Assembly: GCA_026770575.1 (NCBI GenBank)
Contig: MU657339.1
Coordinates: 40,196-56,135, forward strand
Reading direction: 5' to 3'
Source: Pelagophyceae sp. CCMP2097
Lineage: Eukaryota; Sar; Pelagophyceae
DNA: 15,940 bases
The translations under genes and the position numbers were made by a program. Each line of letters starts with the position of its first letter. Within the stretch, counting starts at the first letter, position 1. Shown here piece by piece: positions 7,362-14,728 of this stretch. A model generated the notes under the pieces. That model searched no databases and had not been told where the DNA came from. It was given only the letters and a program-made list of their open reading frames with translations.

Positions 7362-7459
7362 CAAAAACCCAGCTCAATTAAAATTTAGATAACTTTCAGC
7401 TTTAGAAAAAAACGTCTGGACCATCTTTCGGGAAGACTCGGTGACTCAGAGTCGCTGAC

Positions 7460-9697
7460 TCAGAGGATGGCCTCTGTGCCGTTCCAGTCGACGCCCGCCG
7501 AGGCCCACTTGGACCGCAGGACCAAATCCAGCGGCGGGATGAGCGCGCGCGCGTCGTCGACGTCGGGCGGCTTTGTGTTTTCGAAGAAGCGTTTGTCGAC
7601 GGAGAGGCGGATGACGTCTTCCTGGTCCGAGAGTCCGTCCCAGTAAAACAAGTCGAAGACGTCGCCTTCGCAGGCGGCATCGACGCTGAAGAGCACCGAG
7701 TAGTGCGACTCTGCATAAACGACCCAAACAGGGCTGCGTGGGTCCTTGTAGTTGGTTCCGACGCGGACGTGGCCGTACGCTTCGGCAAGCGACAGAAACC
7801 CAAAGTCGGCCCTCGCCGGGACGCCGCGCAACGTAATCGTGTCACAGGACCCCTGGTCCTCGTCGTCCATGACGCGCTCGCCGTCGAAGACGTTGGAGTG
7901 CGCCCGGCCGCACATGAAGAGGTTGATGAGCTCCTGTTTTGCGTAGCCATGCCCGTCCAGCAAAGACCGAGTCGCGCCGTCAAACTCGACGTCCATGTCG
8001 GCGCAAGAATCGGAGACGCCGCGCGACAGCAGCACCGAGTAGACTGCGAGCAAGACGCCTGGGCCCTTTGGCATCAGGAACGCGGGCAGGTGTTTAGAAA
8101 CGAGCTGCTTGAGGTCCTCAAACGTAAAAGTGGTCCAGACCTTTACACGCTCCGTGACGCCGTCTGGGTTATAAACCGCCGTGCGGTCGAAATAAGCGCG
8201 GTCTGACGGCACGCATAGCTTGGCGCGCAGCCCGCCGCCCGCGCGCCAGAGCACGCGCGCCAACGCAGTGGTCAACGCCTTGGCCTGCGCCTTGGGAGAC
8301 GGGTCGCCGTCCCACTCGTCGCAGCGCGTGCGGCATTCGCGCAGCAGCTCGTCGAGGACGTGCGCCTTTCATCTTTCCGTGCCGGGATTTTCGGTGCAAA
8401 AGGGGGCAACGTCCCCGCCACTCGAAAGTCTTCAACGACAAGAAACGCACCTGGACGGCCGCGAGGACGCCGCAGGGCCCGCCGTCGTGCTGGACGAGGC
8501 CGAACTGAAGGTGGCGTACTTTTGAGAAGCAAAATCCTTGTTCCCGCCACGCCAACGGCATCGCCCGCCGCGTCGACCCGTTGAGGAGAGTGCGCAGCGT
8601 CGACGCCGCCGACAGCCTAATACAACATTCAAAGCGCGGGGCGTTAGAGGCCCCACGAAAGGAAAGGGTTCACAAAACTAACGTGATCGCGGCCGACGCC
8701 GCGTCCCGCGACGGCATTGGGTGCCGCGCGGCGTCATCGCGGCGCTGCGGTCGTCGCCGGTCGTCGGCGTCGTCGTCGCGGCACAGCCGCGGCTTGGTCT
8801 TTGAGTAACGACGGTCGTCGTCATCGTCGTACGCGCGGAAAGACGACGCCTCCGTTTGGAGACGGCCGGGCACTTTGAAACGCGTGTCCGCGTCGCGGCG
8901 CGACTCATTCGCGTCGCGGCCGCCGACGTACGGCGCCGATCGGTCGGACGACGACGATCGGTTGAGCGCCGCGCGGGCATCGTGCGTGCGCGCCTTGTCC
9001 AATGAAATGCCAGCGGCACGTGGCGTATTGGAGTGCGGAGCGTCGCGGCCCCGCACTCCAAAATCGTCGTCGGACGCCACGCGGCCGCTCCGCTCGTCGC
9101 GGGCATCGCAGCGGCCGCCTCGCCTCTTCAAAGCGTCGTCCACGGGCGGCCGCGCTTCGGCGCGACACTTCGGCGCGTCCCAGCGCGCGTCGTCGTCGTC
9201 GTCGTCGAATTCTTCGATGACCAACTCGTCGCGAGGCCTAGGAATCGCGTAAGAGGCAACCGAGGCATCCCGGCGACCACGCCGCCCAAGCAAAGCAGTC
9301 ACGCACGTGTGCCTCGCCGACGCCGGTCGACCGGACTTCTCCTCGGCGATCCTGCGACACTCGTCGCATCGCGCGCGCGCCGAGGAACCGGGACGCACCG
9401 GGCCGCGCGAGGATCGTGGTCGCGCGAGCTGCTGCTCCCGGGCCGGTCGCCGTACGACCCCAGCGCGCCGGCGGTGCGGCCGCCGTACGCGTCGCCTTTG
9501 AAGTGGTCGCCGTCGCCGCCGTCGCCGCTGCCGGAGCGGCCGCCGCCGGAGCGGGCGTCGCCGTGACGGTCACCGCCGCCTCGGTCGCCGCCGCCTCGGT
9601 CGCGGTCGCCGCCGCCGCTCAGCCGGTCGAAGTCGGCGGTGACCTCGTCCACGCCGCGGTCGCCCGAGCGGTATCGGTCTCTGTCTCTGGACGCCAT
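7460..9697 (-). CDS. MINDY-4-like lysine-48 deubiquitinase, four exons
   Basis: Proposed exons are 9697..9399, 9351..8683, 8616..8451 and 8365..7460 (stop TGA 7462..7460), totalling 2040 nt and 679 residues. MINDY enzymes are cysteine proteases that trim K48-linked ubiquitin chains. Visible family blocks: AWREQGFCF (344-352) and LVQHDGGPCGVLAAVQ (363-378), with the presumed oxyanion Gln 365 and nucleophile Cys 371; NLFMCGRAHSNVFDG (526-540); GFLSLAEAYG (567-576); VWVVYAESHYSVLF (591-604) with catalytic His 599; DLFYWDGLSDQEDVIRLSV (616-634). The N-terminal half is Arg/Asp/Gly-rich and disordered, including a run of six Asp encoded by GTC/GAC repeats. Human MINDY-4 likewise has a long variable N-terminus and is of similar total size. 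Introns 2 and 3 are well supported by motif continuity and phase; intron 1 and the ATG (9697..9695, context GTCGATGGCG) are less certain. A further 69-nt intron (9306..9238) would shorten the protein to 656 residues. Confidence 0.85.
8366..8450 (-). other. Spliceosomal intron of 85 nt in the deubiquitinase gene
   Basis: The donor is GTCCAG|GTGCGTTT (exon ends at 8451) and the acceptor is GATGAAAG|GCGCACGTC (exon starts at 8365). Removal joins LAAVQ to AHVLDELL at phase 0, reproducing the continuous family pattern AAVQ-x-x-V-L-x-x-L-L. Unspliced, the next codons meet a TGA at 8371..8369. Confidence 0.85.
8617..8682 (-). other. Spliceosomal intron of 66 nt in the deubiquitinase gene
   Basis: The donor is GATCAC|GTTAGTTT (exon ends 8683). 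A branch-like CTCTAAC lies about 25 nt before the acceptor TTGTATTAG|GCTGTC (exon starts 8616). The two exon ends combine as AC|G, keeping the frame and removing the TGA at 8672..8670. The joined sequence LRTLLNGSTRR leading into the W-R-E-Q-G-F block matches the spacing seen in MINDY proteins. Confidence 0.75.
9352..9398 (-). other. Probable 47-nt intron in the N-terminal region
   Basis: Donor CGGCCCG|GTGCGTCC, identical at six bases to the donor of the 85-nt intron; acceptor GTGTCGCAG|GATCGCC. Splicing shifts from the frame of the MASRDRDRYRSGDRG start into the frame of IAEEKSGRPASARHT, and the codon across the junction is CG|G. At 47 nt it is very short, and the polypyrimidine tract is weak, so alternatives exist. 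Confidence 0.45.
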
Positions 9698-9708
9698 CGA
9701 CCACTCAT
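9619..9708 (-). promoter_or_regulatory. Upstream reading frame overlapping the deubiquitinase start
   Basis: An ATG at 9708..9706 lies 11 nt ahead of and out of frame with the proposed start at 9697. It opens 29 codons that end at TGA (9621..9619) inside the main reading frame. If the transcript starts upstream, this could reduce translation of the enzyme. It may be chance: the transcription start is unknown. Confidence 0.3.
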
Positions 9709-9744
9709 GAGCTCAGCTCAGCGGCTGTCGAATTACAAGACTTA

Positions 9745-10110
9745 GAGTAAAGGTCAATTTAAGAACCGGCTAAGCGAAAAAAAAATCAGCGGCCCGGCGA
9801 CGCCGTTGTTTGCGGTTTTGACGCTGCCAGGGGACGCGCCTGGGTCCCCTCCACCCACCCCCAAATCATCGCGTCCGCGGAGGACCTCTGTGAGAAATTT
9901 AGCATAGGCAGAGTCCGGACCGACCATCGGTTCTTAAAAAACAACCGGTCAGATTAAGAACCGGGCCCCTGGAGCCGGATAATATCCCAATAAGGGATTT
10001 AATGGATTTTAACTGGGTCTTTTTAAATTCCTTATTGAGATATTGAACGTCGTTTGTCGATTTTTTCGTCGGTTCTTAAATTGACCAGGTTCTTAAATTG
10101 ACCTTTACTC
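9745..10110. mobile_element. TA-flanked MITE, 366 bp
   Basis: Left end GAGTAAAGGTCAATTTAAG then AACCGG is inverted at the right end (…CTTAAATTGACCTTTACTC). The flanking TA at 9743..9744 and 10111..10112 fits Tc1/mariner-type integration. At the right end the 17-bp unit GGTTCTTAAATTGACC plus one base is tandemly doubled (about 10072..10105), and further GGTTCTTAA/TTAAGAACC words occur inside. Internal inverted words (ATATCCCAATAAGG and CCTTATTGAGATAT) add secondary structure. It has no coding capacity. It lies 47 bp upstream of the deubiquitinase ATG, and its right edge supplies the last base of the stop codon of the remnant at 10110..10316. Confidence 0.85.
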
Positions 10111-10316
10111 TAGTGTAGGATTCCTAGATTGTAGGCCTTCAATAGGGGTCGCCGGGCTTCGGGGCTGGTGGATACTGGAATGTCGGCACGGGATATCCGG
10201 ATGGTGCGTTGTTGCTGGCGCGTGTACTGGAACGAGTGGGCAGTGGCAAAGGGTAGCTCCGACGGGTCGTGCCCACCGTGATAGTCGAAGCCCCCCTCTT
10301 CGATCAAGTGGTTTTC
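10110..10316 (-). CDS. Short unidentified coding remnant or 3' exon
   Basis: The minus-strand frame follows a TAA at 10319..10317 and encodes about 68 residues, including LIEEGGFDYHGGHDPSELPF, ATAHSFQYTRQQQRTIRISR and LLKAYNLGILH. Composition is mixed and protein-like, unlike the Arg/Ala-rich artefact frames around it. There is no in-frame ATG, so it would be a terminal exon or fragment. The stop codon TAG is formed by the duplicated TA plus the first base of the MITE; the pre-insertion sequence would have read TAA. I recognise no family. Confidence 0.4.
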   Translation of the reverse strand, partial: ENHLIEEGGFDYHGGHDPSELPFATAHSFQYTRQQQRTIRISRADIPVSTSPEARRPLLKAYNLGILH

Positions 10317-10445
10317 TTACCCCATCCCGTCGAGTTGATCTCTGTGGCTCCTTGTCTGACTGTGCTCGTCCACGCCCTGCTCGTCCACGACACGCGTCGC
10401 GTAAGCCACCCTCCCGTCGAGTTGAAGTCACCAACGGACAGCTCC

Positions 10446-10477
10446 GTCCAACGGGCGCCTAGCGGCGTCCGTTGGAC
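10446..10477. repeat. Hairpin with 14-bp arms
   Basis: GTCCAACGGGCGCC, loop TAGC, GGCGTCCGTTGGAC: a near-perfect stem with one G-T position. Further CCGTTGG words adjoin it on both sides (about 10433 and 10486). Confidence 0.75.
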
Positions 10478-10530
10478 TCCGCCATCCGTTGGCCTCGTCG
10501 CTCCGCTCCTCAAACGCGACGCCCGCTGAA

Positions 10531-10978
10531 GGGCTCGCTGCGCTCTGTGAGACATTCGATCGCACGTTTCGGCGCGCCGCTTGGGGGCGTGCCGGGCCCG
10601 GTCTCTCGCGGGCGCCGGGGGGAGACCCCCGGACCCCCCCTTAAACTTCTTACCCGCATTCATCAAATCCTCGCTTGCCAAGGGCTCGCTGCGCTCTGAG
10701 AGACATTCGATCGCACGTTTCGGCGCGCCGCTTGGGGGCGTGCCGGGCCCGGTCTCTCGCGGGCGCCGGGGGGAGACCCCCCCGGACCCCCCCTTTAACT
10801 TCTTACCCGCTTTCATCAAATCCTCGCTTGCCCTATCGCTTGAAATATGTGACGCCGGCTTTGGCTCGCTGCGCTGTCGGTCCCTCGCCCACGGAGGCGC
10901 GCCGCTTGGAAACACAGCAGGCCCCGGACTCTCGCGGGTGCCGGGGGGAGACCCCCCGGACCCCCTTTAAACTAACGC
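10531..10978. repeat. Tandem array: two 151-bp units and a diverged third
   Basis: GGGCTCGCTGCGCTCTG starts unit 1 at 10531 and unit 2 at 10682 (period 151). The units are almost identical and include TCTCGCGGGCGCCGGGGGGA and ACTTCTTACCCGC. Unit 3 (10863..10978) keeps GGCTCGCTGCGCTG, GGCGCGCCGCTTGG and CTCGCGGGTGCCGGGGGGAG but differs between them, and it follows a 30-bp spacer. G- and C-runs (GGGGGG, CCCCCCC) could give non-B DNA. The frames here are not protein-like. Confidence 0.9.
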
Positions 10979-11013
10979 GGTGATTTATCCCTTAAACTAA
11001 CACGATACAATTG

Positions 11014-11195
11014 TAGGCTATCACGGAAATTGTTAAGAGTTCCACACGGAAATTGTTTTCGCGGCGCGCGGCGCGGAGGGCGACGCGCTTCGGCGGCGCG
11101 TTTGTCGCGCCGAGCGCGCGGCGGCGGCGCGCGTCGATCGCGCCCGGGCGCGTCGAAAACGGTGCGCTACGTAGCGAGGAAGGCCACCGGGACGG
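11014..11195. repeat. Dispersed GC-rich 182-bp repeat, copy 2
   Basis: Same orientation and length as 731..912 with a handful of substitutions, mainly in the first 50 bp (TTAAGAGTTCCACA versus TTGGGTGTCGCG) and near the right end. Here it is preceded by CTTAAACTAACACGATACAATTG and has no flanking inverted repeats. Confidence 0.85.
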
Positions 11196-11199
11196 AAAA

Positions 11200-11500
11200 A
11201 CGCAATCCTCGAAGTTGGCGGCGTGCGGTCCACAGAACTTGGGCGGCGCTGTCGGTTTCACATAAGGTGGTTTGTACCCACGCGACGAACACTTTCCAAT
11301 GGCCGAGTGTGTTGGAGTCCGACGGCGCGCGCAATTGGGAGTTCCCGCTCAGAAAGCACGGTTTGGCAAAACCAATACAAGGGGTATCGGCGATAAAGCC
11401 GACCTCAAGTCTGAGGGGGATTTAAATTGATTCTTAATGTATTCTCGATCTATTCTGAATTGACCCTGGTATCAAATGTCAGACGATATGGAACTGATCC
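11200..11500. other. Possible coding remnant region
   Basis: Between 11255 and 11425 both strands give protein-like text: plus HKVVCTHATNTFQWPSVLES, minus GFIADTPCIGFAKPCFLSGN. I cannot tell which, if either, is real. The word ACAAGGGGTATCG (about 11378..11390) recurs inverted at about 12593..12605 in another coding-like stretch. Confidence 0.25.
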
Positions 11501-11575
11501 GGAATCGATTTAGAATCGATTAAAATGACGACCATAACCCATAAAAAGTAAAAGAATTGCAAATTCTGGCAAAAA

Positions 11576-11635
11576 GGTAGACTCGAACCCGGACTCTCAC
11601 ACTGGAAAACATAATTGAGTCGCGTCCAATCCACC
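11576..11635 (-). ncRNA. Shortened tRNA-like sequence
   Basis: The minus strand reads GGTGGAT…GGGTTCGAGTCTACC over 60 nt. The first seven bases pair with the last seven (two wobble pairs), and GGTTCGAGTCT (11589..11579) fits a B box. A T-run follows directly (CTTTTTGCC), as in a pol III terminator. The B box runs into the 3' acceptor strand with no separate T stem, so it is too short for a normal tRNA: a decayed tRNA gene or a SINE head. Confidence 0.35.
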
Positions 11636-11664
11636 ATTTTTTTTAACGTCACTAGCGTGTGTCT

Positions 11665-11733
11665 TTCATCCAGATTTGAACCCGCTTCTCAGCGGGCGAG
11701 TCTCGATCAATTACTAAACTACTTCTATGGTCG
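11665..11733 (-). ncRNA. Degenerate tRNA-like sequence
   Basis: The minus strand has TAGTTTAGTAATTGATCGAG, resembling a tRNA D arm and A box, then CCCGC/GCGGG as an anticodon-like stem with loop TGAGAA, then GGTTCAAATCT (11682..11672) as the B box. About 10 nt expected between the anticodon stem and T loop are missing and I find no acceptor stem. Most likely a tRNA pseudogene or tRNA-derived retroposon. Confidence 0.35.
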
Positions 11734-11794
11734 ACCTATGGTAACTATGGTGCACTGTGAGATGTTACAGCTCGCAGATTTAGTTTTCCTTGGG

Positions 11795-11802
11795 TATATA
11801 AA
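11795..11802 (+). promoter_or_regulatory. TATA-box-like sequence
   Basis: TATATAAA in the context TTGGGTATATAAAGTGTG. A perfect 22-bp GC palindrome (11844..11865, GCGCTGCGCGC and its complement) lies about 45 bp downstream. No convincing gene follows on the plus strand, so this may be chance. Confidence 0.2.
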
Positions 11803-12039
11803 GTGTGTATTAAGAGGTCAACAACCCATTTCCCTCTCCGAGCGCGCTGCGCGCGCGCGCAGCGCACGCAGCGTACCAAGCGCGAGGCCTCAGCGGCCGT
11901 CGCGGTGGCCGTTTCGAGTCGGAGTCCACTGACAATCGCCGGAACGCGCGAAGGCATTCGCGTCTCGGCCGTGTCCGAAGCGCAATTCGGGCAAGGCGGA
12001 TTCGAATCGATGCTGAATCGATTCTAAATCGATTCTCGA

Positions 12040-12450
12040 TCAAATCCAGCTGGAATCGATTATTTTCCCTCTTAGACGCAAGCGGCGCAAGTTTGTGCCT
12101 CCCAGAGGCCGCCTGCGGGGGTGGTCGTGGTCGCGATGGGCCTTCCTGCCCCCCGGGGTGTCCGTGACATGATCAGCCTCGAGGAGGGCGCCTTGCAAGG
12201 GCGTAAACAAGCGCTTCTCCCAATATTTTGGACTTGATAAAATCTTCATTTGCCTCCTTACCTTGATTTTGAACTGATTTTGCCTCTGTATTGCGAAGGT
12301 TCGGGCCCGGCTGGCAATCGCAGGACCGCAGGGATCGAAATTCTGGCTATGTGACGGGGTGGGTCCATACGTACTGGGGTGGTATATGGAAAATCCCCTG
12401 CGATTGCCGCGAGTGGCGCTTCAGACGCGCCAAAACAAACGTTCAGATTT
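12040..12450. other. Stretch with no assigned gene
   Basis: A 12-bp inverted repeat GGCAATCGCAGG / CCTGCGATTGCC lies at about 12312 and 12398. A plus-strand frame (12291..12605) has a protein-like section, GYVTGWVHTYWGGIW, but no domain I recognise, and it overlaps an equally plausible minus-strand frame. Confidence 0.25.
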
Positions 12451-12669
12451 TTAGTTTGGGCGTTTTAAACAAACAATGTCCGGGGGTTTTAGCATCATGG
12501 GACTCAGCGCGACGTCCTCTATCACTTCCCACAGCGCCAAACTCCAACCGACGAACACTCCGATTGCCAGAAAGTCCTCGGCGTCATTGGCGATACCCCT
12601 TGTAATAGTGGGGGGGGCTAGTGTAACTCGGCCTGTCGGCGAAGGGCCCGGGCTTGCTTTTGCGCTCGG
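12451..12669 (-). CDS. Unidentified coding remnant, 72 codons
   Basis: Open minus-strand frame after a TAG at 12672..12670. It contains PTGRVTLAPPTITRGIAND, then a hydrophobic segment DFLAIGVFVGWSLALWEVIE and VALSPMMLKPPDIV before TAA at 12453..12451. The ordered composition and hydrophobic helix argue for a real, old coding piece. There is no start codon. The opposite strand also has an open frame (12476..12682), which I regard as its shadow. Family unknown. Confidence 0.35.
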   Translation of the reverse strand, partial: PSAKASPGPSPTGRVTLAPPTITRGIANDAEDFLAIGVFVGWSLALWEVIEDVALSPMMLKPPDIVCLKRPN

Positions 12670-12906
12670 CTACGGGTTCTAGGGATACAGGGACGGCCTT
12701 GATATTTTTTTAAGTGCGATTAAGCGCGTGGGTTATGTGCCCCATTGCCACGGCTTCGAGATGCAATCCGGTAACTTCATACCGGAATGTCAGAAAATTA
12801 GACAAACTCGCCGAAATTATTTCTTCGGGTCTGCAACGGAACTAATTCCTCAACGGCTTCGTTCTCTGAACCGAAGATGGAAACATGTCTAGAAATCATA
12901 CAGCAA

Positions 12907-13621
12907 ATTCCGCGTAATTTCCGAAACGTCGAACGACATGCACGAGAAAATGCACGAGTAAATGCTCGATCATCCGCCATTTGACGAGTAATTGCTCGAG
13001 CATCTGCTAAGGGCGGAAGTGATTTTCTCAGCGCGAGCGCGGTCTCCATAGGTCGGGAGCGGCGCGTTCGACGCGCGGCGTCGCGGGCCGCAGTCTGTAC
13101 CAAAAGTTCAATGCCGTCGCGCGCGCGCGCCGCCGGCAGTGTGCGAAAGACGGCGGGAAGAGGGTCGCGGGGCGCTCGCGGCGCGCTTTGTGGGCCGCTC
13201 AAGTCGGTCCTCTTCTCGAAGCGGCGGCCTCAGGGTACAATGCGGCTCTCTCGAGCCGGCGGGGCCGCCGAGAGGCCGGCAGTTGGCACTTTGTGCTGGG
13301 CCGCGAGGCCCGCCCGGCGGACGTGGGGCAAACGGAGCACCCTTTCGGTGAGGGGCCGCGCGGCCCTCTTCCCGCCATCTTTCGCACACTGCCGGCTGCG
13401 CTCGCGCGCGACGGCATTAAACTTTTGGTACAGACTGCGGCCCGCGACGCCGCGCATCGAACGCGCCGCTCCCAACCTCTGGAGACCGCGCGCGCGCTGA
13501 GAAAATCACTTCCGCCCTTTGCAGATGCTCGAGCAATAACTCGCCAAATGACGGATAATCGAGCATCTACTCGTCTTTTTACTCGTGCATTTCGTTCGAC
13601 GTTTCGGAAATTACGCGGAAT
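12907..13621. mobile_element. Foldback element, 715 bp with ~257-bp inverted arms
   Basis: Left arm 12907..13164 starts ATTCCGCGTAATTTCCGAAA; right arm 13365..13621 is its inverted copy with roughly a tenth of positions changed. Both arms hold clustered CTCGTGCAT, CTCGAGCAT and GACGAGTA words near the tip and GC-rich sequence further in (GGAGCGGCGCGTTCGA). The GC-rich centre (13165..13364) has no protein. I see no clear target-site duplication, so the superfamily is open. The opposing open frames in the arms are mirror artefacts of the inverted repeat. Confidence 0.85.
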
Positions 13622-13635
13622 CTGAAACTGTACCA

Positions 13636-13690
13636 CAGGTGAGAATCGAACCCGGCTCCCGGGGCTTTCGGGACTCGAGCTACTCACTAA
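13636..13690 (-). ncRNA. Shortened tRNA-like sequence beside the foldback element
   Basis: Minus strand: GTGAGTAGCTCGAG, then TCCCG-AAAGCCC-CGGGA (a 5-bp stem with 7-nt loop, anticodon position AGC), then GGTTCGATTCT (13652..13642) and CTCAC, which pairs with the starting GTGAG. As at 11576..11635, the B box abuts the closing strand and the T stem is missing. The base before the anticodon is A where tRNAs have U. Probably a tRNA relic. Confidence 0.35.
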
Positions 13691-13943
13691 TAATCATCGG
13701 ACCTCAATACGGCCCATAACCCATTGTTGGTACCTGATTATTGGACGATGGTCGGGAGGACGAAGCGCGCGCTGTGGTCCGCTTTTATACCACACCCGCT
13801 TCCCCAGCGCCTTGGGCCGCTCCTCCGATGCTTCCGTCTGACGGGTGTGGTATAATTGGCCCCTATGGAGCGCGTACCAGGTCAATCATTGTCCAACTCG
13901 GCCATGAGCGAGTAAACTGCCATTGAATTTACACTTTCCTTAA

Positions 13944-14728
13944 ATGCAGAGTATCTGCGTGCAGAGTATCGCAGTTGAGAATTCCGTTGATTCGGACTTG
14001 GGGGCCTCCGTCGATGGCAGGGCGGCGGCGTGGCCTGCGCGCCAACCCGGGGGTTCCCCGATGCTAAGGTGCGTTTTATCGCGCATCTTTTTTCCTCGAG
14101 TCGCCTAAATGCTTTTTGAGTGAGGGTTCAAAACGATGTGAAAACCGACGAGGGACCTCGGCACAGCATGCCGTGTAAAAACAGTGTGGGATATAATAAA
14201 AGCTTAAATGCAGAGTATCTGCAATAATAGTAGGGCAGTTGAGAATTCCGTTGATTCGGACGTGGGGGCCTCCGTCGATGGTAGGGCGGGCCGCGACGGG
14301 GGTTCCCCGGTGCTAAGGTGCGTGAAAAAACGCACCTTAGCACCGGGGAACCCCCGTCTCGGCCCGCAGGCCACGCCGCCGCCCTACCATCGACAGAGGC
14401 CCCCACGTCCGAATCAACGGAATTCTCAACTGCCCTACTCTGCACGTAGATACTCTACTCTGCATTTAAGCTTTTATAATAGCCCACACGGTTTTACCAC
14501 GGCATTTTGTGCCGAGATCCCTCGTCGGTTTTCACATCGTTTTGAACCCTCACTCAAAAAGCATTCAGGCGACTCGAGAAAAAAGATGCGCGATAAAACG
14601 CACCTTAGCACCGGGGAACCCCCGGGTCGGCGCGCAGGCCGCGCCGCTGCCCTGCCATCGACGGAGGCCCCCCAGTCCGAGTCAACGGAATTCTCAACTG
14701 CATTACTCTGCACGCAGATACTCTGCAT
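13944..14728. mobile_element. Nested TTAA-flanked palindromic element, outer copy
   Basis: Outer arms 13944..14203 and 14470..14728 are inverted copies of about 260 bp, starting ATGCAGAGTATCTGC and including GAATTCCGTTGATTCGGAC, CGCCTAAATGCTTTTTGAG and GAAAACCGACGAGGGACCTC. TTAA flanks it on both sides (13940..13943 and 14729..14732), as with piggyBac-type insertion. Weaker inverted similarity continues outside TTAA for about 20 bp, so the true boundary could be further out. A 258-bp relative is inserted at its centre. Confidence 0.8.
14208..14465. mobile_element. Inner palindromic MITE inserted in the centre of its relative
   Basis: The same ends as the outer copy (ATGCAGAGTATCTGC), flanked by TTAA at 14204..14207 and 14466..14469. 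Its two arms meet around GGTGCGTGAAAAAACGCACC (14317..14336), so the whole element is one near-perfect hairpin. The two arms are slightly unequal: one has CCGCAGGCCACGCCGCCGC where the other has a shorter GGCCGC. Confidence 0.85.

Larger units (their letters stand above)
5166..7402. mobile_element. Possible 2.2-kb composite element bounded by a 25-bp inverted repeat
   Basis: Positions 5166..5190 (AAGCTGAAAGTTATC then TAAATTTTAA) are repeated exactly as the reverse complement at 7378..7402. The partial motif CTATCTAAATTTTAAG recurs internally at about 5227..5242. Between the ends lie an Arf-like fragment, a nested TA-flanked element, a tRNA-like sequence and a hairpin, but no transposase. No target-site duplication is evident: left flank CTCTT, right flank TAGAAA. 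The exact 25-bp match makes a chance pairing unlikely, but two independent copies of a small repeat could also explain it. The right end stops 57 bp from the stop codon of the deubiquitinase gene. Confidence 0.45.
11502..12034. repeat. AATCGATT-rich inverted repeat bounding tRNA-like sequences
   Basis: GGAATCGATTTAGAATCGATT (about 11501..11521) is inverted as AATCGATTCTAAATCGATTC at about 12015..12034. More GAATCGATT/CTCGAT words lie just outside on each side (about 11446 and 12037..12059). It may mark the ends of a decayed element of about 530 bp. Confidence 0.5.

Noticed and set aside
7703..8206. Plus-strand frame of 167 codons
   Set aside because: Shadow of the deubiquitinase exon on the opposite strand.
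8875..9566. Plus-strand Arg/Ser-rich frames
   Set aside because: Opposite to the proposed N-terminal exon; the composition is an artefact of CGTCGT repeats.
10304..10983. Frames across the tandem array
   Set aside because: Repeat-unit translation with no domain and low-complexity composition.
13111..13687. Long frames on both strands in the foldback element
   Set aside because: The same peptides appear on both strands because the arms are inverted copies; this is repeat structure, not a gene.
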